From Bryoerythrophyllum caledonicum (taxonomy: Eukaryota; Streptophyta; Bryopsida; Pottiales; Pottiaceae), in NCBI GenBank assembly GCA_963971425.1, contig OZ020516.1:34708199-34772198 (forward strand): DNA of 64,000 nucleotides, read 5' to 3'. The position numbers and the translations under genes were made by a program. Positions 48,307-57,571 of this stretch are shown here, piece after piece (the stretch's first letter is position 1; each line of letters begins with the position of its first letter). The notes under the pieces were generated by a model. It ran no database searches, was not told where the DNA came from, and saw only the letters and a program-made list of their open reading frames with translations.

Positions 48307-48830
48307 TGCCAACTTTGACACCCTCCCCAAAGCTGAGAAATTGTTATTTTACCATGAAAATTTGGGGACAGCATCATCTTTATGTTGAAAGCATGCATAC
48401 CAAATTTCAAGTCCAGGAGACCTATACAAAAAAACTTATGCAAGATCTACCAACATGGGATAGCTGTGAGAAAAGTGTCACAGCTGCCAACTTTGACACC
48501 CTCCCAAGAATTGACGAAATTGTTTTTTCCCATGAAATTTTTGGAGCAAAAACATTTTTATGTTGTTTGCATGTGTGGAAAATTTCAAGTCCAAAAGACC
48601 CATACAAAAAATAATATTCCAAATCTACCAACATGTGTAGTTTTGAGAAACAAAGGGGAAAACCATTTTACTACTTCCAACTTTGACGCCCTCCTTAGGA
48701 TTGAATTTTTGTTGATACATAGTGAAATTTTTGGCACAAGATCATCTCTACGCTGGTAACATGTGAGATAAATTTCAAAGCCAAAAGATGTACACAAAAA
48801 AGTTATTCCATATCTACCAACGTGTATGTC
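48307..48830. repeat. Left module array (three ~180-bp units)
   Basis: Units begin GCCAACTTTGACACCCTCC at 48307 and 48487 and in variant form near 48676. Each contains ACCATGAAATTTTTGG, an AAATTTCAAGTCC-type stretch, ATACAAAAAA and ATCTACCAACATG. The third unit runs into the 3' end of the transposase frame. Confidence 0.85.
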
Positions 48831-49824
48831 CTCCATTAGCGTCAATCACTGCTAGTAACCTAGAGGGCATAGAATGACATAGTTGAAGGAGCTTTGTACC
48901 ATTGACTAACTTCCACTCTCTTTCAAGAACTACCTTCAACACATCTAAGCTTCTAGGGCATTGTTTGCCATGTTGCACAACATCTTTTTACATCTTCCAA
49001 ACGTTCTCGATTGGATTGAGATCGGGAGAGTTTGCAGGCCAGTTGAGCTTTTCGAGAAGGTGGCTTTGTCTCCATTCTTCACATATTTTGCTCCTATGGA
49101 CGGGTGCCCCATCTTCCATAAGCACTCCTTGTGGAATTTGACCCATGAAATGAACCAATTTGGCATCATAAACCACTTCTATAAAATCCTTAGCAGAACG
49201 TTGACCTTTAGGCATAAAGACAAGTTCTGACTTTTGTCCTCCGGCAAATGCGCCCCAAATCATTAAAGAAGTCCTTCGACTTTTAAAAGTAGGAGCTAGA
49301 CAACTTGATGAATAACGCTCGTATGCACTTCTCCAAACATGAATTTGCCGAGAATTTTTTCCAATTTCAAAAGTAGATTCATCTGTCCAAACAACACGCT
49401 CCCACTCTTTTGCACTCCATCCACGGTACTTCTGAGCAAAAGCTAATCGTTGAGACATGTGACGAGGTGTCAAAAAAGGTTTTTTGACTGCAATTCGACT
49501 AAAAATGCCATTTTTATGTATGACCCTTTGAATAGTACGTCTACACACTTGAGTAGGACATGCATTGGTAATCTCTGAGAGTTAAGAGCAACGATGATTT
49601 TTTGAGTAATGCACAATACTACGAACATCTCTATCACTAAGCTTTTTAGCGTGACTTCCACCGCAAGGTTTGCGCTTGTAGGTTCCATCTTCTCTAAATG
49701 TTTTTACTAACCTTGTAACTGTTCTAATAGGAACTCCAATAGTAGCTGCAATTTGAACTCCTGTAAATCCTCCCTCACTCAAACCTATGATGCGAGCACG
49801 AATTTAATCTGAAATTGCCATCAT
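48814..49824 (-). pseudogene. Tc1-family DD34E transposase with three TAA stops
   Basis: One continuous frame of 336 codons runs from ATG 49824 to TAG 48814, the normal length for Tc1 transposases. The N-terminal helix-turn-helix region reads LSEGGFTGVQIAATIGVPIR and TVTRLVKTFREDGTY, followed by SRIAVKKPFLTPRHMSQRL. Catalytic residues are in VVWTDESTF (first Asp), LMEDGAPVH (second Asp) and SPDLNPIENVW (Glu). Exactly 34 residues separate the second Asp and the Glu. The end LCHSMPSRLLAVIDANGGHT matches the family C terminus. In-frame TAA codons at 49806, 49584 and 48990 interrupt it; there is no frameshift. As written it cannot make a full protein. Confidence 0.9.
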
Positions 49825-49867
49825 AAACTTATAGAGTGCGTGATGCTAGCTACAGCAGTAGAGTAGG

Positions 49868-50062
49868 GGTTAGAGCAGAGCAAGGGGGAGAGAAGGGGGC
49901 CAAAGGGCTAGAGCAGAGCAAGGGGGAGAGAAGGGGGCCAAGGGGCTAGAGCAGAGCAAAGGGGGTTGCAGGATTGACACATGACAATTGGCAGAGGAAG
50001 GAGAACATGGCTGGAGCAGAGCAAGGGGGAGAGAAGGGAGCCAAGGCGCTGGAGCAGAGAGG
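49868..50062. repeat. AG-rich ~44-bp minisatellite upstream of transposase
   Basis: Imperfect units such as GAGCAGAGCAAGGGGGAGAG and GGGGCCAAGGGGCTAGAG recur about four times, 40-240 bp upstream of the transposase start. It lies where the transposase promoter or leader would be. Confidence 0.75.
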
Positions 50063-50489
50063 AGAGAGAAGGGTCGCCAAAACACAAGCCCATATGCATA
50101 CATGAAAAATTGTTTTGCTCTTAATCACTCATTATGTATGCCCAATGTGAATCAACACTCATGCATCCTACAATACAACACTCTCTGTTTTGAGGATTGT
50201 CTCAACATTCAGTCTATCACAAATCACAGACACCATTCCCTTTACATAGTGTTCAATAGATATTTAGAAGAAAAAAATTGTCATGTGTCTAATGCACACT
50301 TTATGGCCAAGTGGATTCTTCTGCATGGAACACCTCTTCACTTCTTCATTTAGATGTTATTGATCTTTTTGAGAAGCATTCATGTTTGGTGGCTTACTCA
50401 CATGATTGAGTTCAATGAAAAAGCATGAGGTGTCAAAGATATTTTGACATTTTCAATATGACCTTCAAATTGTTTATCATAGTTACACA

Positions 50490-51010
50490 TGTTGATAGAT
50501 ATGGAATAACTTTTTTTATGTATGTCTTTTGGCTTTGAAATTTATCCCACATGTTACCAGCGTAGAGATGATCTTGTGCCAAAAATTTCACTATGTATCA
50601 CCAAAAACTCAATCCTAAGGAGGGCGTCAAAGTTGGAAGTAGTAAAATGGTTTTCCCCTCTGTTTCTCAAAACTACACATGTTGGTAGATTTGGAATATT
50701 ATTTTTTGTATGGGTCTTTTGGACTTGAAATTTTCCATACATGCAAACAACATAAAAATGTTTTTGCTCCAAAAATTTCATGGGCAAAAACAATTTCCTC
50801 AATTCTTGGGAGGGTGTCAAAGTTGGCAGCTGTGACACTTTTCTCACAGCTATCCCATGTTGGTAGATCTTGCACAAGTTTTTTTGTATAAGTCTCCTGG
50901 ACTTGAAATTTGGTATGCATGTTTTCAACATAAAGATGATGTTGTCCCCAAATTTTCATGGTAAAATAACAATTTCTCAGCTTTGGGGAGGGTGTCAAAG
51001 TTGGCAGCAG
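50490..51010. repeat. Right module array (three inverted units)
   Basis: This is the reverse complement of the left array. GGGAGGGTGTCAAAGTTGGC occurs at about 50809 and 50985, and a variant near 50621. Only scattered substitutions separate the arms. Confidence 0.85.
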
Positions 51011-51067
51011 TGTAGGACACTATCCCTGGAACTACTAAACGGCCAATTTGAATGTCACCCTATTGTA

Positions 51068-52039
51068 CAGTGGGGTCTAAAAATAATTCGAATTTTTTGC
51101 TTATGTACGTTTCCACACTACACTGCTGCCAACTTTGGCGCCCTCCTTTGGGCTGAAAATTTGTCAATTTACCATGAAATTTTTGAAACAAGATAATTTC
51201 TATGTTAAAAAAATGTGTGCCAAATTTCAAGTCTAGATGATGAATACAAAAAAATATATTCAAAATCTACCAAGATGTGTAGTTGTGAGCCATTCACAGC
51301 TGCCAACTTTGACATCCTCCCTAGGGTTGATTATTTTCTAATTTACCTTGAAATTTTTGGCACAAGATCATCTCGAAGTTTATAATAAGTGTGCCAAATT
51401 CCAAGGCCACATGAAGAATACTAAAAAAGAATATTCAAAATTGTTTCTCATAACTACATATTTTGGTAGATTTTGAAGATGGTTTTTTGTATTCATCTTC
51501 TGGCCTTGAATTTTTGCACACATGTCATCAACATGGAGATGATCTTGTGCCAATAGTTTCATGGTCAATTAACAAATTTTCCGACCTAAGGAGGGCGCCA
51601 AAGTTGGCAATAGTGAAATGGTTTCCCTAATTGTTTCTCACAACTACACATGTTGGTAGATTTAGATTTGTTTCTTTTCTTTTGTGGATCTTTTGGACTT
51701 GAAATTAAACACACATATAATCAACATAGAGATGGTCTTATGTCCAAAATATCATGGGAAAAAATAAAAAATTGAACCCTTGGGAGGGTGTCAAAGTTGG
51801 CAGCTGTGAAACTTTTCTTACAACTATCCCATGTTGGTAAATCTTGGATATCTTTTTTTGTATAAATCTCTTGGCCTTGAAATTTGGCGCACATGTTTTC
51901 AACATAGAATTGATCTTGTGCCAAAAAATTCATGGTAAATTGACAATTTTTCAGCCCTCAGGAGGGCGCCAAAGTTGGCAGCAGTGTAGTGTGGAAACGT
52001 ACACAAGCAAAAAATTCGAATTATTTTTAGACCCCACTG
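51068..52039. mobile_element. Second, non-coding module element sharing the TA
   Basis: Ends CAGTGGGGTCTAAAAATAAT and its complement lie at 51068 and 52039, with TA at 51066-51067 (shared with the Tc1-like element) and 52040-52041. Inside are two forward modules (starting GCCAACTTTGGCGCCCTCC at 51124 and GCCAACTTTGACATCCTCC at 51301) and three inverted ones (around 51599, 51789 and 51966) of the same ~180-bp type as the neighbouring transposon. No coding frame. It is a non-autonomous relative with different extreme termini. Confidence 0.85.
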
Positions 52040-52041
52040 TA

Positions 52042-52498
52042 CAATGTCCGGTGGGATGCTTGAACCACAGCAAGTGGGGCTTGTGCATATCATCTACTGG
52101 TTGATGGAATAGATTGTTAGGTGCTACAGAGAACAATGGAGTGTGGGTCCATGTTGCCTCTATTTCCAGAAGTTCAGGCAAAAATCAGGATGCATACGGT
52201 AGCTCTGACAACACATATATTACCTTTTCCATGCTGAACCCCATGTTGTGTGAGCCAGCAGCTTGTTGACTCAGTTCTTTTCGTTTAAAATCAAACTTTA
52301 CGAACAAGATCATAATTCATTGCAAAGCCATATCTACATTGTCATCCTTGTTGACTCAGTTTCATCAGTTTTTCCAGATGGTGCACACGTCCGTTAATGT
52401 ATGCATAATTGGACATAGTTTCGAGTGTTCATGGTTCCAAAGATTTCTGCACAAAGACCAAGATCTTATGCAACCAACCAGTGGGATCTCCCTATTTA
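52042..52498. other. No gene recognised
   Basis: Unique-looking sequence between two mobile elements; nothing supported. Confidence 0.4.
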
Positions 52499-52745
52499 CC
52501 CTGGTCGAGTGTTGCACCAAACCTCAGCCTTGGGTGGTCCATTTTGCTGGCCTTTTAACTTTTTGGGCTCTAGGGGCTTTTTTTGGAATTTCTTGGCCAA
52601 AATTGTGCCCTACGACTCCACATTGCCCAGGAGGCTCCCCAATAGATCAAATAGGCCCCCCCTCCGACAGAAAAATAGGGGCCGGTTTTGTCCCTATCCT
52701 CCCCACCCTTCCAAGCCTGAGGCTTGGTGCAACGCTCGACCGGGG
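52499..52745. mobile_element. 247-bp MITE with TATTTA duplications
   Basis: Inverted ends CCCTGGTCGAGTGTTGCACC and its near-complement GCAACGCTCGACCGGGG extend about 37 bp with a few mismatches. The element is flanked by TATTTA at 52493-52498 and 52746-52751. It is non-coding; the frames across it are incidental. Confidence 0.8.
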
Positions 52746-52751
52746 TATTTA

Positions 52752-53132
52752 GGCAAATCCCCAACTAGTTGAGACCTCAGTAAATATTGTCACACTTGTT
52801 GGTGCAAAATCCATGTAGAGCAGTCCACATTAATCACAAATGTTTGTTCAAAAACTTCCTGTGAAAACCTGTTGTTGTGGCAAAGTTACATTGTGTTCAA
52901 CAAATGAATATTTACTCCTTACAAAAGAAGGCTACGATAAAGCAAATGTTCATGCAACTAACCATTACCCTGTTTCCATTTCTGGCAACAGACTCTAGGT
53001 TTTGTATAAACCGATAAAGAAAAATCTCTGAAAACTCTTTCCTAGAATCCTATCTACAAAATTGTCAAGATTCCTCAAAATATATAAAGAGCAGCTTCGG
53101 GGAAATCACTGTACCTACCTACATCCACAATC
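52752..53132. other. No gene recognised
   Basis: AT-rich sequence between two MITEs; nothing supported. Confidence 0.4.
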
Positions 53133-53134
53133 TA

Positions 53135-53489
53135 AGGTAAGCCCCCTAAAACCGACAAGTTAAGGAATGTGCATATGTGGTGAGAGGAGATAATTATACT
53201 ATTATTTTTCAGTGATAGCCAATAGAATTACTATTCCAACCCAAGTGATTTCATTTTTTTTTTTGATGAAAACTGAATTAGTTATGAATTTTCAAACTGT
53301 GCAGCCATGTTTAGTCGGTGGCCAATAGTAGGTACCCCCCATAACCAACCATCAGAAGTAAGGGTCTTGACTAATAGCAAACCTCCATTTGGAGTTGAGT
53401 TGGTGGTAATGGGATGGAAGAGGGTTGGATATACCCCAATTTTATAGGCATTGGCTATGGGTTTTTGTTGGTTATGGGGAGGCTTATCT
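53135..53489 (+). mobile_element. MITE copy 3, TA-flanked, AGGTAAGCCCC ends
   Basis: 355 bp, ends AGGTAAGCCCCC and GGGGAGGCTTATCT, flanked by TA at 53133-53134 and 53490-53491. It is closely similar to copy 2 throughout, including the AGCAAACCTCCATTTGGAG block. Confidence 0.85.
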
Positions 53490-53491
53490 TA

Positions 53492-54463
53492 GTTGTGATA
53501 AAATTGTGAACTGACAACTGCATATCCTTTGGAGATTGTATGTGAACAAATATCACAACCAGAGCTAAGGTAGAGGCACCCAATTCCGATCACTTAAGCC
53601 AGTTCTAGACTCAAATCGCATTGTATGTCAAAAACATTTATGTAGAAAGGTGCGGAATTAGGAATGAAACTCAACAAATATTTTTTTCAAATTTAATCAC
53701 AAAGATTTGCAATTGATATAGAATTAAAAAGCCCAAAAACCACCGAAGCCCATAATCAAACTGTAGAGTAGGTGAGATTTAGTGGCCCTCCTTCACCCAA
53801 TGCCAACAAGTGAGAGTGAGTAAAAGAGAGAAGACATGCCATGGATATGCAACTCATGGAGGGTACCCAATGTCGATCAACCTTGTTCGACTTTCGAGGC
53901 AATGCCACCAATGAGAGCTCAATTGGGGTGGAGCAACCCAAAATTGCACACTTCATGACCCATTGCCGATAACGAATGGTGTTTCCAGATTTTGAGTTTT
54001 CGGTTTTAGGTCGCTTCATGCACCATTTCATGCATTTGCCATTTTCATGCACCATGCCATGCATACTCTACTGATCGGAATAGGGTGGGTGATTGGAATT
54101 GGGTGCCTCAACCTTAGATGAAAGGAAAACAGTACCTTGGTGATGGATCCAGCACCATGATGAGACCAAATTCATGAATCTTCTCCTCTTTGAGGTAAGC
54201 CTTGGTAGAAACATGCGAGCTTCCAAAGCATCAATGAGACCATCAATTCTTCGAGGAGGAAGAAACTCATGTTGCAGCACCATCATAGGACCAGTCATAG
54301 ATCTGTCATAGATCAGTCATAGACCAGTCATAGAAACACGCGAGTTTCCATCACCATGTGAGAAATGGACCATGAGTTTCCAGCACCATGATGCGACCAG
54401 CCATAGAAACAGGTGAGTTTCCAGCAACTGATGGATGTGAGAATAATGGAGAAACGCATCTCT
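53492..54463. other. NRT2 3' flank with short repeats
   Basis: It holds a cluster of GTCATAGA(T/C)(C/T) units (54294-54333) and several variants of ATAGAAACACGCGAGTTTCC followed by CACCATG (about 54205, 54328 and 54401). No gene is recognised; the frame at 53756-54064 has no domain features. Confidence 0.45.
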
Positions 54464-56580
54464 TCAAAAACCACCATGAGAAGAAACGCTCTCCTGCACG
54501 GGAAACCATCGCCCGCGCTCTGTGTAAGAGTTTGCGGCAAACTCAAGCCCCTCCAAATGCAAGCCCGTCTGGCGCTCGCCCTCAGACCACTCGCCGCCAT
54601 AATACTCCTCCTCCGTCGCCTGCGACGCGCATGTGGCCATCCCTCCCCACGCCGGGAAGTGCACCAGCCACAGCGGCAAGCTGCAACAGATGGTCATCAC
54701 GCCGATGTGCACGAACCCCTGGTCCGTGGATGCGCCCTGGTTGATGAGGATCTGCGTCACCACTGATCCCGCGCTCCCCCCGGCTCCCACGAATCCCGAC
54801 ACCACGCCCAGCGCGCGGCGCGACACGAAGGGGACCACGCCGAACGTCGCCCCACAGGCCGCCTGCACGAACACGGAGAAGAGGATCATCACGCTCACAG
54901 AGCTCGCGAGAGTGGCCACGTTGCCTAGGAGGATGCAGAGCGCGCCGCCGAGGCTCTGGAGCAGGTAGAGGAGCCAGAGGCGGCCGCGCATGCCGGAGGA
55001 GCGCGCGACGGCGTCGGAGAGCAGACCGCCGCAGGGGCGCGTCACGAGGTTCATGAGGCCAAACACGGACGCGATGGTGCCAGCGCGGCTCAGGTTCAGA
55101 TTGAAGTGGTCGTAGTAGTACTCCGCCAGGACGTTGTCGATGGTGAGCTCCAGGCCGAACGAGAAGGCGTACGTGAGCGCCAGGATCCACGTTCGGTAGT
55201 TGGACACGGCCGTCTTCAGGATCTGCAAGCAAGCGTGAAGGAAGTCAGGATTGTGCATCAACGTGTGCGTCGTCTGCGGTGACAAAATCTGAACTAAACA
55301 CTCAGCACCCTTCTTCAACATGGATCATCAAGTGCAGCATCTGGTTGCACGAGTCCTCAAACACTGAAAGAAAGCATGAAGGAATTCAGCACCATCAACT
55401 GCAGCTTCTGAACCATACATGAACCATACACTTTGAAGGAAACACCAATTGCAGCGTCTGGTTCACATTACCCTTGAGAGCTTGTCCGGATGCTTGGACC
55501 CCCGCGCCTTGAGCACCCTGTAGTTCCCATCCGGCAAATCACGTCCCAGCAGCAACACCGCAAACCCACACAAGATGTGCAACATCCCCGGAAGAAAGAA
55601 TGACAGGCGCCAAGCAGTAAAGGCCGTGGAGCCCAACCTGTCAAAACCGGCTTCAGATGAGATCTCGACGAGAAAAAACATGCAAAACCTGACAGAAAAA
55701 CCGAGGACAGGCACCTGTTTTTGATGACGCTGAAGGCGAGGGGCATGAGCAGCTGCGTGGCGCCGCCGCCGAGGTTGCCCCAGCCGGCTGCGGTGCCGTT
55801 GGCCACGCCCGCGATGCGACTGCTGAACATGGAGCTCACCCAGAACTGGCAGGTGACGAAGGACGCCAGCGAGAAGCCGATGAGGAAGCGCACGAGCACG
55901 AAGGCGCGCGCGGACGACACTGACGCCATGACGAACACGGCAGGCGCGGTGAGCAGCAGCAGGGCCGCGCAGCCGTAGCGCGGGCCCAGGAGGTCGCATA
56001 CTGTGCCCATGACCAGGCGCGAGAGAATCGTTCCTGAGAATAACGCACCATGATGGTGGGAGCAGAGTGAGTGGAATGATCCTAAAGGGGAACAGGAAGT
56101 GATCCAGATGTGGAAGACTATGAAATGGAAGTGATCAGAATGTGAAGTGGAAGAGAGAAATTGATGAAGATGAAGAAGCTGAGAAGAGAAACAGGTTTCA
56201 GATTCACGCATCCGTTAGAACAGATTTTCCAGTGTTGAGAGACTGAGATGCTTGCCTGAGACGGATGCGATGCCGGAGTTGCTGATGTCGGTGGAGGTGA
56301 GGTCGAGAGCGTCGCGAATGACGGGCATCAGCGGCGGCGCCGCGAAGGAGGAGACGAAGCACGTGAAGAAGGAGATCCACGCGAGGTGGAACGCGCGCAT
56401 GTGGGGCTGCGCGGCGGACCACAGCGGGAGCGAGGTGGCCTTCCGCTGCAAGTCCACTGGAACCGCAAAAGAGGGCTCCCTCTCTCGAGAAGGGGAAGGA
56501 GGAGGAGGAGGAGGAGGAGGAGAAGCAGGAGTGCCAGCGACCTCGTCGCCTCGCCTCCTCGTGCAGTCCATGAACCTCAT
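54464..56580 (-). CDS. NRT2: NRT2 high-affinity nitrate transporter
   Basis: This is a major-facilitator protein of the nitrate/nitrite porter family in the plasma membrane. Exons 56256-56580, 55715-56033, 55472-55637 and 54464-55222 join in phase to 522 residues. Family blocks are [71 protein letters not shown] (nitrate signature), [36 protein letters not shown] and [12 protein letters not shown]. Plant NRT2s act with the accessory protein NAR2 (known for the family; no NAR2 here). Intron 1 uses a GC donor (CAG/GCAAGC). The N terminus has a run of eight prolines from a GGA microsatellite (56500-56521). The first of two possible ATGs (56580, 56571) was taken. It is divergent from the UNC93-like gene. 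Confidence 0.93.
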
Positions 56581-57571
56581 CGTTGCAAAACCTTACCACT
56601 GGTTATGGAATGTCGAAGTGAGGATTGAAGGCTGAAACTGAGACGTGAGCAATATGCGCCTCCAGGAGCTCAAGGCGTAACGCCATCGCTCCGTATGCAA
56701 GCACCATCATCGCAGTGTACGCAATCAGCAACAGACTTACGATGATTTCCCCGGGAATGCTCACTCCCACAAGCGCATCACCGGAGGCAATTCAACCTCC
56801 GCAACTGAGAATTACAATCCGCAAAGTGAGCTCCAGCACATTCCCGCATCGCAATCCACAACCCACCCATGAAACTTGACCCAGTCGCCAACAAAATGAG
56901 CTCGCTACCATCGATCAACACCTTCAAAAAAGCGCCACTGCGACTCAGATTCCGCAAAGCACTCTCAAGCACTCCATTCCAATCCTCTGTTTCCAACTCA
57001 GTGATCGCACCATCATCATGAGGAGACCTCTCAAGAACAGGCTTCTTTACTAGCTTCTCTCGAGACGCTCGTGACTGTCACGAGGTCGCTGAGGGTCCGT
57101 CATTCCTTGATCACGGCAACTGGAGGACACGAATTCACGGGGTTTGTTCATATCTTGCGCGGTGGTGGGGCTTTCCGAATCTAATCAAAGGCCGACCAAC
57201 CTAGTCTGAGTTTAGACACTACAACCAGTATCTTCTCCGTTTTCACCCGAGAGTTTGTGCTTCCCGGTTTGTACAGGTGTGTACTGGTTGCTTCTTTGCC
57301 GAATCCACGTCTCTTCAATCGCACTTTTTCTGTAGGATTTCTGAGAGGTTTGTTGGTATGGACGGCGTTTTGTTGAGGTGGGTCTTGTCACGGTTTAGTT
57401 CGTTCTGTGCATTTCGAGGTTCTAGACGAGGTTTCGCAGATTTGAGTCATGGTGATTACTAGGTCATCGTGCACATCGTCGGAACCCTAATCACAGACTC
57501 ATCCATCTTCTCTTCTTCCTCAATTTCAGATGCTTTCTCCGTAGGTTGTGAATTCACCAACATTGGAGGCG
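56581..57571. promoter_or_regulatory. Divergent NRT2/UNC93 intergenic, with an orphan frame
   Basis: About 990 bp separate the two divergent start codons. On the minus strand a protein-like frame (about 57068-56778) reads LETEDWNGVLESALRNLSRS and LILLATGSSFMGGLWIAMRE. In another frame just downstream (to about 56640) it reads GEIIVSLLLIAYTAMMVLAY. Both hydrophobic stretches could be membrane helices. I recognise no family. It may be a small unannotated gene with an intron or frameshift, or chance. Confidence 0.35.

Larger units (their letters stand above)
48247..51065 (-). mobile_element. Tc1-like transposon with ~575-bp modular inverted ends
   Basis: Ends CAATAGGGTGACATTC and GAATGTCACCCTATTG are flanked by TA (48245-48246, 51066-51067). 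The terminal inverted repeats run from 48247 to about 48824 and from about 50490 to 51065 and are almost identical by eye. Each repeat consists of a ~60-bp unique end followed by three ~180-bp modules. Between them lie the transposase frame (48814-49824) and an AG-rich minisatellite. Total 2.8 kb. TA target sites, inverted ends and a DD34E transposase place it in Tc1/mariner. Confidence 0.88.

Noticed and set aside
48306..48759. Frames of 102 and 125 codons in the module arrays
   Set aside because: They mirror each other in the inverted arms (50554-50998) and derive from repeated non-coding modules.
49582..49782. The Tc1 transposase as two separate small proteins
   Set aside because: The pieces are in one frame separated only by TAA codons; together they give a normal-length DD34E enzyme.
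48990..49806. Repeat-induced point mutation (fungal) or an alternative genetic code explaining the TAA stops
   Set aside because: Neighbouring genes are plant-type with normal stop usage, and TAA ends real frames here, so neither is supported.
53756..54064. 102-codon minus frame near NRT2
   Set aside because: No domain; composition and repeats match the surrounding non-coding sequence.
54582..55232. 216-codon minus frame in the NRT2 last exon
   Set aside because: It is the alternative frame of a GC-rich exon; the NRT2 frame has the conserved MFS blocks.
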